64,000 bases of DNA, from the IMG/VR virus record IMGVR_UViG_3300027970_002011, positions 1 through 64,000 of that record, one strand, 5' to 3'. Below the pieces are notes generated by a model, which saw only the letters and a program-made list of their open reading frames with translations, was not told the DNA's origin and ran no database searches. This DNA comes from a virus. Shown one piece after another: positions 34,169 to 42,648 of the stretch. The translations under genes and the position numbers were made by a program. Each line of letters starts with the position of its first letter. The first letter of the stretch is position 1.

Positions 34169-34176
34169 CATAAATA
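34169..34176 (-). promoter_or_regulatory. TATTTATG promoter-like motif
   Basis: One-base variant of TATTTATA on the minus strand, 5 nt before the ATG at 34163. Confidence 0.4.
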
Positions 34177-34179
34177 CCA

Positions 34180-35106
34180 TCAATTAGAATTCAAATCAGA
34201 TTTGTTGAACTTAACTCTCAATTTGACATACATATCCCCTGTTGGGTAACCTTTACCTTTAAGTCTTAAAGGTTTGTTTGTATCAAATTCATTTGGTGAC
34301 GGAATTTTAATATCACCATCAGGGTGTGGGATATGATATACATCATTTTTAAGTTCATCATAATTGAACTCTAAATTATAAATCAAATCATTACCCATCT
34401 TTTGAAACTCTTTTGTGTTGTCCATAACAACCTGAATTATCAAATCACCATAGAAACCATATGAGAAATCACCCTTTTGAGAAATACGTAGGAACTGACC
34501 GTCATCAACATTCTTTGGGATGGTAATTTTAATGGTTTCAAATTTTGGTTTGGTACCAACACCACTACATGAATTACAATATTTTGTTAGGATTGAACCT
34601 GTCGTACCACAGTGTCCACATCCACGTCTAACAACTTGTTGTAAGAATCCTGAACCCATAACTTGAGTAGTGAATCCTTGACCTTGACAGTGATGACACG
34701 TGACTCTATCACCACCACTACCCCTACAATCACCACACGGATGGTTTCGTTGGAAGTTTAAGTCTTTCTCCACACCCTTATACGAATCTATCGGTGTGAG
34801 GTTTAGTTTGACAATCTTATCGGCATTTTTTCTTGGACTTTGTGGTCTTTGACCCCCACTAAACATGTTTTTAAAGAAATCCTCAAATTCAGTTCCATTA
34901 AATGGGTTGTTTTTCTGGCTTAAGTAGTTATTCTTTTTAGTAGGGTCTGAAAGAACGTCGTAGGCTTCGGCTATTTCACGAAATTTTTCACCACCCTCAG
35001 GATTAACATCAGGATGGTATTGTTTAGACAATTTTCTATAAGCACGTTTAAGTTCTTCATCAGTGGCATTGTCCTGCACACCTAATATTTCATAGTAATC
35101 TTTCAT
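34180..35106 (-). CDS. dnaJ: DnaJ co-chaperone
   Basis: 308 aa, complete type I Hsp40 but shorter than bacterial DnaJ (~375). J domain at 1-65 with YHPDVNP (HPD), a short G/F-poor linker, four zinc motifs [24 protein letters not shown] and CNSCSGVG at ~123-190, then two substrate-binding beta domains ([22 protein letters not shown]). It would recruit the host DnaK for capsid folding or replication-complex remodelling. Its ATG shares two bases with the ATG of the divergent gene at 35105. Confidence 0.95.
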   Translation of the reverse strand: MKDYYEILGVQDNATDEELKRAYRKLSKQYHPDVNPEGGEKFREIAEAYDVLSDPTKKNNYLSQKNNPFNGTEFEDFFKNMFSGGQRPQSPRKNADKIVKLNLTPIDSYKGVEKDLNFQRNHPCGDCRGSGGDRVTCHHCQGQGFTTQVMGSGFLQQVVRRGCGHCGTTGSILTKYCNSCSGVGTKPKFETIKITIPKNVDDGQFLRISQKGDFSYGFYGDLIIQVVMDNTKEFQKMGNDLIYNLEFNYDELKNDVYHIPHPDGDIKIPSPNEFDTNKPLRLKGKGYPTGDMYVKLRVKFNKSDLNSN

Positions 35107-35752
35107 GTTAGTAAATCCAAAGTATCAAATAGTTCTTTTCAAAGATAAGGTTAAGAAAAAGATAATAAAGAAGTTTAACAATTTCAAAAATTGTGAAAAC
35201 TTTTTTAATTTATTATTGGAAGAATCTGACAAAGTTATCTTCCCAAAACAAATTGAGGGTACTGTAGAATGTAAATTTGAATTGGGTATACTCCAAGATG
35301 GTTATAAGTCTGATATTCCACAATACACCACCGATGAATTTGGTAGGAATGTCAAAATACAATTGATTGATAATAAATGGGGACTAATTAAGGTATCCAT
35401 ATACAATCAAGAAGAAAAGATTTACGATATCAAAAACAAAAAGAAGGTCACAGTATCACAATTAATTTCAAAACATTTAAGGGGTGACGGTCTAAAGATG
35501 ATTAACTCACTACACAATAAAATCATCATACAAAAAGATGATGATTTTTCAGTATTTACAACTAAGTCACCATCTGAGACATCAAGATTACTTGATTGTC
35601 TTACCGAACACTTTATAAAATCACAAAAGAAAGACTGTCTTATTGTAAAAGACACATCAACGGCTCAGAAAAAATATTTAATAGATTTTTTAAATAGTAA
35701 TGGGTTTGATAAAAAACTACTTTACAGACAATACACTACTTTTCCTCGGTAG
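35105..35752 (+). CDS. Hypothetical phage protein (215 aa)
   Basis: [20 protein letters not shown] begins a basic N-terminal third; then [20 protein letters not shown] and [20 protein letters not shown]. No motif I can name. The ATG lies in the sequence CATG shared head to head with dnaJ, so each promoter must lie inside the other gene or translation must be leaderless. Convergent with the next gene (17-nt overlap). Function unknown. Confidence 0.8.
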   Translation: MLVNPKYQIVLFKDKVKKKIIKKFNNFKNCENFFNLLLEESDKVIFPKQIEGTVECKFELGILQDGYKSDIPQYTTDEFGRNVKIQLIDNKWGLIKVSIYNQEEKIYDIKNKKKVTVSQLISKHLRGDGLKMINSLHNKIIIQKDDDFSVFTTKSPSETSRLLDCLTEHFIKSQKKDCLIVKDTSTAQKKYLIDFLNSNGFDKKLLYRQYTTFPR

Positions 35753-36011
35753 GCTCCTCAAGAGTTTCTTTGGGAGTTTCCTCAACCTCTTTTTTCAACA
35801 TGAAGTAAAATTCAACACCTGAGATATCAATCAAGAACTGTTTGTGATGTCTATCAATCTCCCTGAAATGACCTAAGATTTTGTCGTATTCGGGTTTATC
35901 TAATTCAAAAACCATCATCCTATCATAATTTGGAAATAGGTCATTGATTGCGTCAGATAACAACGCTAATTTTTCTAATTCCCCCAAAGGAGCTTCTGTA
36001 TTCTGTTCCAT
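35736..36011 (-). CDS. Hypothetical small acidic protein
   Basis: 91 aa, helical, with an acidic Pro/Thr/Glu tail ([16 protein letters not shown]). The start overlaps the upstream gene by 37 nt. No motif recognised. Confidence 0.72.
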   Translation of the reverse strand: MEQNTEAPLGELEKLALLSDAINDLFPNYDRMMVFELDKPEYDKILGHFREIDRHHKQFLIDISGVEFYFMLKKEVEETPKETLEEPTEEK

Positions 36012-36169
36012 ATTGAATTTTTCGGTTTTTGAAATAAATCAGTTTTTTTCATTTGAATGAGTTGTTGAGTAAATCTTTCCTTTTCCCTCATCAACTCAGC
36101 TTGGTCTTTTTGTTTTTCCTTATTCAGCCAGTCCAATAGTTTCTCCTTGTGGTTCATCTGTCTCAACAT
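35975..36169 (-). CDS. Hypothetical small basic helical protein
   Basis: 64 aa (60 if the second Met at 36157 is used), all-helical and charged: KEKLLDWLNKEKQKDQAELM. Overlaps both neighbours (50 and 37 nt). No motif recognised. Confidence 0.65.
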   Translation of the reverse strand: MLRQMNHKEKLLDWLNKEKQKDQAELMREKERFTQQLIQMKKTDLFQKPKNSIWNRIQKLLWGN

Positions 36170-36548
36170 TTAAATTTGCGGTTTCATCAAATCCAATTGA
36201 AAGATTTTGTAAATGTTTCAAATCAGTTTTTTCAAAAGTCTTTTTCAACTCTGCGACTACATTATGAAATAGTCTCTCTTTCTCTTCTCTTTCTCGGTTC
36301 AACTTAATTACCTTGAGAATCATTTCAACGTTTTTCTGAACAGTCTTTTCATCAAACTCACAAACAAAACTCATTCCTCTCCAACCTTCTTCTTTATAAT
36401 CAAAAGGAACTACTTGAAATTCTGTTGTAGTACTCTTTGGCATTGACCAGTTAGCTGGGAATTTAACATCTAGACTCATATGAGTCTCAAGTCGTCTTAT
36501 TGCAACGAAAAAATTTTCAAACTGATTTAATACTGTATAAAGTGTCAT
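36120..36548 (-). CDS. Hypothetical protein (142 aa)
   Basis: MTLYTVLNQFENFFVAIRRL starts a helical protein with a beta middle (FQVVPFDYKEEGWRGMSFVC) and acidic tail. The ATG overlaps the TGA of the upstream membrane peptide (ATGA), so it is translationally coupled. Function unknown. Confidence 0.78.
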   Translation of the reverse strand: MTLYTVLNQFENFFVAIRRLETHMSLDVKFPANWSMPKSTTTEFQVVPFDYKEEGWRGMSFVCEFDEKTVQKNVEMILKVIKLNREREEKERLFHNVVAELKKTFEKTDLKHLQNLSIGFDETANLNVETDEPQGETIGLAE

Positions 36549-36724
36549 GTCCTAATAATATAAGTGATAATATAACTCAAGGAAAGTCCAAAAAACAAAA
36601 GGTCCCTACTGGAGAAATCAATTTCTTTCCCCAATAGGATACCCATGAGCTTAATGAAATTTTTGAATAGGACAAACAATGAAAAAATAAAAATAAATAA
36701 GAACAGTGTGTCCGTATTAAACAT
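36545..36724 (-). CDS. Small two-helix membrane protein (59 aa)
   Basis: MFNTDTLFLFIFIFSLFVLF, then KNFIKLMGILLGKEIDFSSR and DLLFFGLSLSYIITYIIRT: two hydrophobic segments of about 17-19 residues joined by a charged loop. ATG 1 nt after the histone-like gene's stop and ATGA overlap with the next gene, both signs of a real gene. Holin-like size and layout, but it is far from the endolysin. Function unknown. Confidence 0.7.
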   Translation of the reverse strand: MFNTDTLFLFIFIFSLFVLFKNFIKLMGILLGKEIDFSSRDLLFFGLSLSYIITYIIRT

Positions 36725-36725
36725 A

Positions 36726-36899
36726 TTAGTCTTTTTTTGAATGTTCCAAAATTTCAGCTCTTAATTGTTGTAGTAAACTCTTAAGTTCTTGAGCAGATTT
36801 ACGAGCTCTTGTACCAGCGCTCTTGTTACCTTTGTAGAACTTTTCTGAATCAACAGATAGAGTTTCACAAGCTTCCTTAATTTTTTGTAATGTTTCCAT
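36726..36899 (-). CDS. Histone H1-like (Hc1-type) DNA-binding protein, 57 aa
   Basis: METLQKIKEACETLSVDSEK, then FYKGNKSAGTRARKSAQELK and SLLQQLRAEILEHSKKD. The core KGNKSAGTRARKSAQELKSL matches the conserved helix of the Hc1-like histones of Bacteroidota (consensus KGNKxAGxRARKxxxELExL), which compact DNA. A phage copy could package or reorganise DNA, or steer host transcription. A weak TTG-N19-TATTTTTA promoter lies upstream. Too short for usual gene-length cut-offs. Confidence 0.8.
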   Translation of the reverse strand: METLQKIKEACETLSVDSEKFYKGNKSAGTRARKSAQELKSLLQQLRAEILEHSKKD

Positions 36900-36947
36900 A
36901 AATTATTTTAAATTAAAAATAGTGGATTATGTTCTCTCGTCAATAGA

Positions 36948-37415
36948 TTAACCAATATGAATTACTTTATTTTGTAATGTTTTGTATAATTCGGTTAAAA
37001 TATCTAAATCAGATTTTGCGAACGGTTTATTTAAATCAAACAACTCCTCAATAAATTCAGGAATTGCTTCCCGATAATTACCTTGAGATTGTGAGTAAAA
37101 ACTATCGTGAAAGAAATTCCACAAATATTCTTTGTGCTCACCATCAGAGTCAATCAATATGTTTTCTTTTTCATAATCTTTTATCATTTTACTCCAACAC
37201 CAATCAAAATGGTTCTTCTTATCGTGGTTGGATAATACTACTTTAGTTTCGTGACTTTCCTCACCAAAATATGTATCAATTATTAAAATCGCTAAAGAGT
37301 TGAAGATATCGCCGAAAAGTTCAACTCTTTCCGGGATGATGTTATGCACGCTGAACCATATATCAACTTCACTAAACGGAAGTGACTTGGACATCCAATT
37401 ATAAAAATTCTCCAT
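36948..37415 (-). CDS. Hypothetical protein (155 aa)
   Basis: Helical acidic protein: FYNWMSKSLPFSEVDIWFSV, SNHDKKNHFDWCWSKMIKDY and AIPEFIEELFDLNKPFAKSD. The HFDWCW stretch is unusual but I recognise no family. Its ATG lies in the 3' arm of a 13-bp hairpin (37405-37435), which ends the upstream gene and may limit its translation. Confidence 0.8.
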   Translation of the reverse strand: MENFYNWMSKSLPFSEVDIWFSVHNIIPERVELFGDIFNSLAILIIDTYFGEESHETKVVLSNHDKKNHFDWCWSKMIKDYEKENILIDSDGEHKEYLWNFFHDSFYSQSQGNYREAIPEFIEELFDLNKPFAKSDLDILTELYKTLQNKVIHIG

Positions 37416-37435
37416 AGGGTCTCTATGGAGAATTT
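37405..37435 (-). terminator. Terminator overlapping the next start codon
   Basis: 13-bp perfect stem (37405-37417 with 37423-37435), 5-nt loop. On the minus strand a TTT run follows. The distal arm contains the ATG (37415) of the next gene. Confidence 0.75.
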
Positions 37436-37460
37436 AATATAAAATTAAAATTATTAAAGA

Positions 37461-39029
37461 TTATTGAGTTTTTTGGTTGTATCCAACGATATTCATCATT
37501 CTTGAAATCTGTTCATTCATAAGATTTGTTTTCTTATCTTCTTTAGATTCCAATTGTTTAAAAATCTTTTCGGATTTTTGAGAACCTTTTTTCAATTTCA
37601 AATCACCATCTTCAGTTCCTTCACCAGCTTGGTCAACAGGTTGAGGATATCTCTTATAAGATGCATTCATTTGTTCTGCACCATATACGTTATCCTTGAA
37701 ATTTTTATACATTTTTTCACCAAGTTCAGATGATACAACATTACCTAAGTCATTACCATCTTTGTCTTTTGTAGCGTTTCCTGTTTTTGAAGAACCTTTC
37801 AAATTTGCCTCAATCCACTCATCATTTGGTTTGATTTCATCATAAACCAAATTTGTTTGACCTGGGTAAGCAAATGCATCAATATACTCTTCAACCGCGT
37901 CTGAAGGTTTGTAAGCTTTCTTATCCATTTCCTTCATTTCACCATTACCTTTAGGGAAATGTTTAGGTTCTGTTGTATATCCCTCAACATTACTATCTTT
38001 AGACCATTTTTCAAGTTTCTCTTTAGTTGCCTTTAAACTTTCTTGGTTTGTATTTTTGTTCTGTTTAGATACTTTTTTCAAGTCAGCATCTGCAGCTATT
38101 TTATTTTGTTCCATAACAAGTCTTTCAATTAATTCAATAACTTCAGATTCTGTCATTTGAACACTTTCGTGTTTAGCACCTTTGAATCCTCCAATGTTTT
38201 TAGCAAAATTAGCCATTTTAACAACTTTACTGTCATCTGACTTCATTGCTTTATCAATACATTTTTTAGTAACTTCACCGTCTTTATCTAAACCTTCTTT
38301 TTTACACCACTGACCAAATTTACCTGAAGTACCTTTCTTTTCCATTTTTTTGGTTACTTTTTGAATAAAATTATCTTTTTCACCTTCTTCACCAATAAAC
38401 ATATGTGATGAATATTCATCATCATCATCTTTGTACTCGTCAAAATCATTATAATCCTTTTTTGGAACCATAGTTTGTTCTTTGTCTTTTTTAGGATATA
38501 ATCCCGTATTTCTTTTTAAAGCATTTTTTATGAAATTGGATAAAAAATCTCCATCATCAGTTTTCTCAGGATAAACTTGACCTTCTTTAACTTCATAAGT
38601 TTTACCGTCAACTTCAAAAGACGATTTACCGTCTTTTTTAGCTTTTGCTAACGCTCCTGAAAACGCATTACCTTCTTCCATATCATTTTCATTGAACTCT
38701 TTCGCAACTTTCCTTTCATAGTTATATCCTACGTTCTTCACTTTACCAACTTTTTTAGGACTATCTGTTGAGAAATCTCCATAGGGTTCAACCTTTTCAA
38801 TTTGGTCATCACCCATAGTGTATTCTTTCATATCTTTTTTAGTTCTTAATTTTTTGAAGTCATCGGCGGTAATTTTACCTTTTGGTTCGGCAACATCAAT
38901 TTTGTGTTGTCCACCATGTAACTTAGATTTTTTTTCAATCTCAGATACAAGATTTCCAACTTTTTTATTTAAAGTTTCATCAAGGACTTGTTTCACAACT
39001 TTATCCAAATATTTTTCAAATCTATCCAT
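37461..39029 (-). CDS. Probable structural or scaffold-like protein (522 aa)
   Basis: Very charged, mostly disordered or helical, rich in K and D/E. Contains KFGQWCKKEGLDKDGEVTKK, a repeated-looking TESEVIELIERLVMEQ helix and PSDAVEEYIDAFAYPGQTNL. I recall similar low-complexity proteins from the head or neck regions of aquatic T4-like phages, but no family is named. TATTTATA 16 nt upstream suggests late expression; a terminator hairpin follows the stop. Confidence 0.78.
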   Translation of the reverse strand: MDRFEKYLDKVVKQVLDETLNKKVGNLVSEIEKKSKLHGGQHKIDVAEPKGKITADDFKKLRTKKDMKEYTMGDDQIEKVEPYGDFSTDSPKKVGKVKNVGYNYERKVAKEFNENDMEEGNAFSGALAKAKKDGKSSFEVDGKTYEVKEGQVYPEKTDDGDFLSNFIKNALKRNTGLYPKKDKEQTMVPKKDYNDFDEYKDDDDEYSSHMFIGEEGEKDNFIQKVTKKMEKKGTSGKFGQWCKKEGLDKDGEVTKKCIDKAMKSDDSKVVKMANFAKNIGGFKGAKHESVQMTESEVIELIERLVMEQNKIAADADLKKVSKQNKNTNQESLKATKEKLEKWSKDSNVEGYTTEPKHFPKGNGEMKEMDKKAYKPSDAVEEYIDAFAYPGQTNLVYDEIKPNDEWIEANLKGSSKTGNATKDKDGNDLGNVVSSELGEKMYKNFKDNVYGAEQMNASYKRYPQPVDQAGEGTEDGDLKLKKGSQKSEKIFKQLESKEDKKTNLMNEQISRMMNIVGYNQKTQ

Positions 39030-39045
39030 AACGGTCGTTTTAATC

Positions 39046-39053
39046 TATAAATA
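39046..39053 (-). promoter_or_regulatory. TATTTATA promoter-like motif
   Basis: ATATTTATAG on the minus strand, 16 nt before the ATG at 39029. Confidence 0.55.
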
Positions 39054-39071
39054 TCTAAACTTACAGAATGA

Positions 39072-39812
39072 TTACTTTTTCTTCTTTTTAAAATGATTAT
39101 AAAGAATCCTTTTTATTATTTGTTCTTCAACACCCAATCTTGTACTCACATTTTTAATTGCTTCATCTAAAGATGACTTATTTTTGTAAACAACAGCACC
39201 AGCTCCTTGATTACAATATGGGAATGTTAAACATTTCTTTTTAACTTGTGCGAACTTACCACCTTTGTAAATTGGTTTTTTACCACCTCTCCAATTCTTA
39301 TCGTTTTTAGCAACAAATGCCGGTGTTGAATATTGACCCGAAGACGCTGTGGTAGTTGCTTCCGTTGCTTCAATTTTCTTTAAATTATCGTAATAATTTG
39401 GGTCTTCAAAAAGATGGTCTTTAGCAATTTCCATTGCAACATCAACACTATTGGTATGTTCCATTTCAACTTTAATACCTTTCACCAATTGACTCTTCAA
39501 ATGTTTTACCATATCATCAATATGGTCATATCCTTTCTTGTCGTGTTTTTTTGCAATGTCTTTTAATGTCTTGTTTTTTGAAAGACCTCCAGGTATTTTT
39601 TCCTCTTCTTTAGTTTCTTCCTTGGCAAATAATGGTGCCGAAAATGCTCCCGCAGAAGCCGCCCCTGTAGCTTCAGTGGTTTCTTCATTTTCAGTCATCT
39701 CATCAGAATACTTATCTAAATCTGACACAACATCAATATCTTTTGATATTGTTGGGTCGTTTATGTAAGCCTTTTCAAGACTCTGTTTGAATAAATTAGA
39801 TGATGATTTCAT
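39072..39812 (-). CDS. Probable structural protein with repeated EAT..S.P.F.AK motif, DUF5661-like
   Basis: 246 aa. The motif EATGAASAGAFSAPLFAKEE (~48) recurs as EATTTASSGQYSTPAFVAKN (~150). Between them lies VKGIKVEMEHTNSVDVAMEI and AKDHLFEDPNYY, the DUF5661 pattern. The C-terminal part has a KGGKFAQVKKKCLTFPYCNQ segment. The duplicated motif may be processing or assembly sites; function unknown. 4 nt after the previous gene in the same direction. Confidence 0.78.
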   Translation of the reverse strand: MKSSSNLFKQSLEKAYINDPTISKDIDVVSDLDKYSDEMTENEETTEATGAASAGAFSAPLFAKEETKEEEKIPGGLSKNKTLKDIAKKHDKKGYDHIDDMVKHLKSQLVKGIKVEMEHTNSVDVAMEIAKDHLFEDPNYYDNLKKIEATEATTTASSGQYSTPAFVAKNDKNWRGGKKPIYKGGKFAQVKKKCLTFPYCNQGAGAVVYKNKSSLDEAIKNVSTRLGVEEQIIKRILYNHFKKKKK

Positions 39813-39816
39813 TTGA

Positions 39817-40062
39817 TTATGCGTTCTTTAATCTTGGTTCCCAATAACTTCTATTCATCCACATGAATTGGTAGAATTCTCGGAACATTCTAAGTGTAAT
39901 GTCTTTAATATCACCCTCAAGTTTACCTCGTTTAATTTCTTTAGCAATCTTATCAATTAACTTATCTTCAAATTGTTTTAATGTATTGCTCTCCAAGAAA
40001 CTTTTCATCTCTTTTCTAATCAATACTTCAACTTCTTTTACTTCTGAACTAGTTAGTGCCAT
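39817..40062 (-). CDS. Small helical phage protein (81 aa)
   Basis: MALTSSEVKEVEVLIRKEMK, then FEDKLIDKIAKEIKRGKLEG and MFREFYQFMWMNRSYWEPRL. The last segment (LFREFYxxLWxRRxxW-like) is a pattern I recall from small proteins of T4-like aquatic phages near structural genes. TATTTATA lies 15 nt upstream. Function unknown. Confidence 0.8.
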   Translation of the reverse strand: MALTSSEVKEVEVLIRKEMKSFLESNTLKQFEDKLIDKIAKEIKRGKLEGDIKDITLRMFREFYQFMWMNRSYWEPRLKNA

Positions 40063-40064
40063 AG

Positions 40065-40496
40065 TTATTTTGTTATGTATAAATAGGTTAATGTACCAAT
40101 TAAAACTCCTGAAATTATATTAGTAAAAGTTCTTTTAGCTTTGATTCTCTTTAATTCCTTTTGGGTAATCTTGAGTTCTTTTTGATAAATTTCTGTCTTC
40201 TTTTTTTCATCTGATATAATCAAATTGTAATTTTCTTCTTTCAACTTCATCTTATCAATTACAGAATCTTTTAAAGAAACAATGTTCTCAAGTTCAATAA
40301 TGTGTTGATTGGACATTTTCAATTGAGCAAATGCCGAATCCCCCCTCAATAAATCAATTACTATTTGTTTTGCCACAGGGACTGGCAAAACTATCTTTTG
40401 TGTATCAGTATAACTCTTTGTAACGGTCTGCGAAAAACATGTCGAGCTCAACATGACCATACTTAGAAGCATCACTAATTTTTTTACTAAACTCAT
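40065..40496 (-). CDS. Spanin-like envelope protein (unimolecular or outer-membrane type)
   Basis: 143 aa. The signal peptide MSLVKKLVMLLSMVMLSSTC has a loose lipobox (SSTC); the middle (residues ~60-115) is a long coiled coil (KEENYNLIISDEKKKTEIYQ); the C-terminus FTNIISGVLIGTLTYLYITK is a membrane helix. Lipoprotein start plus C-terminal helix is the layout of u-spanins, which fuse inner and outer membranes at lysis. It overlaps the upstream TM-coiled-coil gene by 92 nt in another frame, like Rz/Rz1. Confidence 0.65.
   Translation of the reverse strand: MSLVKKLVMLLSMVMLSSTCFSQTVTKSYTDTQKIVLPVPVAKQIVIDLLRGDSAFAQLKMSNQHIIELENIVSLKDSVIDKMKLKEENYNLIISDEKKKTEIYQKELKITQKELKRIKAKRTFTNIISGVLIGTLTYLYITK
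40078..40085 (-). promoter_or_regulatory. TATTTATA promoter-like motif
   Basis: TATTTATA on the minus strand, 15 nt before the ATG at 40062. It lies inside the last codons of the spanin-like gene. Confidence 0.5.
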
Positions 40497-40779
40497 TTCC
40501 TATTTGGGTTTTTGTTTCTTTTATGGTTTCAACTCTTGTCTCCACTACCTTAATTTCTTCACTTACTTTATCAATGTCCGATTGAATTAGTTGTTGGTTA
40601 AACTCAACCATTTCTATATGGGACTGTAAAGAATCAAGTTCTCTTTTACTTTCTTTTGATATCTTAACTACCGTTGTTATTTGTATCAAATACCAAAGTA
40701 TTACTAAAACAAGAATAACCTTGAGAACATTTTTCAAGGTTAAATCTTTTTTATCAAATATTTGATTAGGACTAATCAT
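40405..40779 (-). CDS. Rz-like inner-membrane spanin candidate
   Basis: 124 aa from the ATG at 40779 (the frame opens to 40842, inside the upstream gene). One N-terminal membrane helix (VLKVILVLVILWYLIQI), then a charged coiled coil (RELDSLQSHIEMVEFNQQLI; IKVVETRVETIKETKTQIGN). Type II topology as for i-spanins. The 3' end overlaps the next gene by 92 nt in another frame. An endolysin gene lies two genes upstream. Confidence 0.65.
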   Translation of the reverse strand: MISPNQIFDKKDLTLKNVLKVILVLVILWYLIQITTVVKISKESKRELDSLQSHIEMVEFNQQLIQSDIDKVSEEIKVVETRVETIKETKTQIGNEFSKKISDASKYGHVELDMFFADRYKELY

Positions 40780-41356
40780 AATCTTCAGGAGCTTGTTTTC
40801 TTGCCGCCAATACTTTAGACCACTTGGATTTAAACTTTTCATAAAAAGTCTTCAACTTATTAATCATCTCTAAAGTTGAATCGTCAATTTTTAACATGTT
40901 ACCATTAATATAGATTCCACTGTCCTCACCAATAGTATAAATGAACTCAACATCACTGTCAATGATTTTACCTGACCATTCTACCGTGTTTGGATAAACG
41001 TTCAATTGATTGAAATCAACCAAGTCAGATACTTCTTCAGTGAATTCATCAATGGTGTCTTGGAATGAAACTTTATCATCTGAAGTAATATCGGTTTCAG
41101 CCTTTGTCTTACCATGAATCGCCATTATTGAACCAGAAATTTTATATCTCTGCACAAAATTAGTTTCTTCTTCCTCACCTCTGTTTTTTGGTTTTTCAAT
41201 GGCGGTTTCAAATGTATTGTCATCAATACTTGCTTCAATGTCAGCTGCGACATTTATTGGTCCAAGTTTTTCGGCATTAAGTTGTTCGTTGATTAGTCTT
41301 GCTCTTTTGACTAAATCTTTAATAGAGTCATACCTTTCGTTCATATAATTGTTCAT
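40772..41356 (-). CDS. Hypothetical phage protein (194 aa)
   Basis: MNNYMNERYDSIKDLVKRAR starts a helix; the centre is beta-rich (RYKISGSIMAIHGKTKAETD; DVEFIYTIGEDSGIYINGNM) and the C-terminus helical. A second Met at 41344 is an alternative start. It overlaps the endolysin stop by 29 nt. A structural or lysis-linked role is possible; no family recognised. Confidence 0.78.
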   Translation of the reverse strand: MNNYMNERYDSIKDLVKRARLINEQLNAEKLGPINVAADIEASIDDNTFETAIEKPKNRGEEEETNFVQRYKISGSIMAIHGKTKAETDITSDDKVSFQDTIDEFTEEVSDLVDFNQLNVYPNTVEWSGKIIDSDVEFIYTIGEDSGIYINGNMLKIDDSTLEMINKLKTFYEKFKSKWSKVLAARKQAPEDYD

Positions 41357-41945
41357 TTTCTAATTCTTTTTTAAAGTTATCAAAATCAAATGCCGGACTA
41401 ACATCTGTATATCTTTGATGGTAATTACTTCTTGTTGTTACACCTTGAAATAATTCTATACCATCAACTTTTACATTGTGTCCAACGAATTTATTAGGGA
41501 TTTCAAAATCTTTACACAACATCTTACACAACTGAGCCGTTTTGATAATCTGCTCGTTTGTATATGGTTGCCAAAAATTATAATCTCTCCATTTTTTTTC
41601 GTAAACCTCTTGTTTATAAATATTACCAAACCAATTAAGGTAAAACGATGATAATGGTTTTTTATTTAACCAACCCAAATTTTCAAGGACAATTGAAATC
41701 CCCGCACTTTTCATTGAATTATCTGAAAAGAATTCTGAACTGTATTTCGGATTTAACAACTCATAAATCACACCTTCCTGTGAAATTACATAGTTAGGTA
41801 TCTTTTTGTATTTACCATTATACCTAAATTTAAGAGAGGTCAAGTATTCACCGACCTCCCTTGAAGTATGACAAAGAATTATTTGTCTTTTTTTCTTGGG
41901 TTTACCAAACCCTTTAAAATTACCATATTTGATAATATCAACCAT
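41328..41945 (-). CDS. N-acetylmuramoyl-L-alanine amidase (endolysin)
   Basis: 205 aa, Amidase_2/T7-lysozyme-like. Landmarks: QIILCHTSREVGEYL (first zinc His), NYVISQEGVIYELLNPKY, SAGISIVLENLGWL, FVGHNVKVDG and RSNYHQRYTDVSPAFDFDNF, where the last segment matches the HxxxxPxKxDPGPAF region. Cuts the stem peptide from peptidoglycan at lysis. No signal peptide, so it needs a holin; the adjacent multi-TM gene is the candidate. Confidence 0.82.
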   Translation of the reverse strand: MVDIIKYGNFKGFGKPKKKRQIILCHTSREVGEYLTSLKFRYNGKYKKIPNYVISQEGVIYELLNPKYSSEFFSDNSMKSAGISIVLENLGWLNKKPLSSFYLNWFGNIYKQEVYEKKWRDYNFWQPYTNEQIIKTAQLCKMLCKDFEIPNKFVGHNVKVDGIELFQGVTTRSNYHQRYTDVSPAFDFDNFKKELENEQLYERKV

Positions 41946-42648
41946 TTCTACCAGTATATCTTAATACTTTTTTCTCAGGTTGTGTAATGTTTTCATCTTC
42001 TTCCTCTGTTAATACAGAAAACTTATTGGATGTAATATGTTGTAATACGTCTTCAAGTTTTTCTAAATCTTCAGGTGTTGGGTTAATTTTTTCAGGTTCT
42101 TCATTCAATAACTCACCTTCCTTCTTACCCGCATCTTTAGAAATTTTCTCAATATCAACTTCTTCTTTTGGATTAACATTGTTTTTCCCTGTCTCTTCAA
42201 ACTTGACTAACATATGTAAGAATGATAATGAAATAAGTGGTAACATACCACCAGAAAACAACGCTAAGAATCTTTTATGTGAAACCATACTACCTGACTC
42301 AACACCAATATAAGAAACTATTGGGTCAACCATCTCCACCCAACTTTGGAATGACGCTGAGTTAACATCTATGTACTGATAAGCAAAGAAGATATTACCT
42401 AAGAACTGAATTAACGTAACAATACCAAATGGAAAATATACTTTATTTCCCATCTGTGCCGATATTGCGGCAAGAGCTGCCAATGCCGCAATTTCAATAC
42501 CAACTGACAAATATATTGCCCAACTAATTGGGTTTGTTATACCATACCAAGTTGTTACGTGAGATATTGAGACAAACGCAACTGTTAATATTGGTACTAA
42601 AAACGCAATATAGATTATGGTTTTGAAGTTTTTCTGAAACCAATTCAT
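41938..42648 (-). CDS. Four-helix membrane protein, holin candidate
   Basis: 236 aa. Hydrophobic helices at ~10-28 (IIYIAFLVPILTVAFVSISH), ~40-62 (AIYLSVGIEIAALAALAAIS), ~72-88 (FPFGIVTLIQFLGNIFFAYQ) and ~125-145 (ALFSGGMLPLISLSFLHML), then an acidic cytoplasmic tail of 90 residues. Overlaps the endolysin start by 8 nt. Position suggests a holin or lysis regulator, but the length and tail are unusual and it may be a general membrane protein of these phages. Confidence 0.7.
   Translation of the reverse strand: MNWFQKNFKTIIYIAFLVPILTVAFVSISHVTTWYGITNPISWAIYLSVGIEIAALAALAAISAQMGNKVYFPFGIVTLIQFLGNIFFAYQYIDVNSASFQSWVEMVDPIVSYIGVESGSMVSHKRFLALFSGGMLPLISLSFLHMLVKFEETGKNNVNPKEEVDIEKISKDAGKKEGELLNEEPEKINPTPEDLEKLEDVLQHITSNKFSVLTEEEDENITQPEKKVLRYTGRNG

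Noticed and set aside
36645-36740. Plus-strand 31-codon ORF starting MSLMKF
   Set aside because: It overlaps two well-packed minus-strand small genes and has no supporting features.
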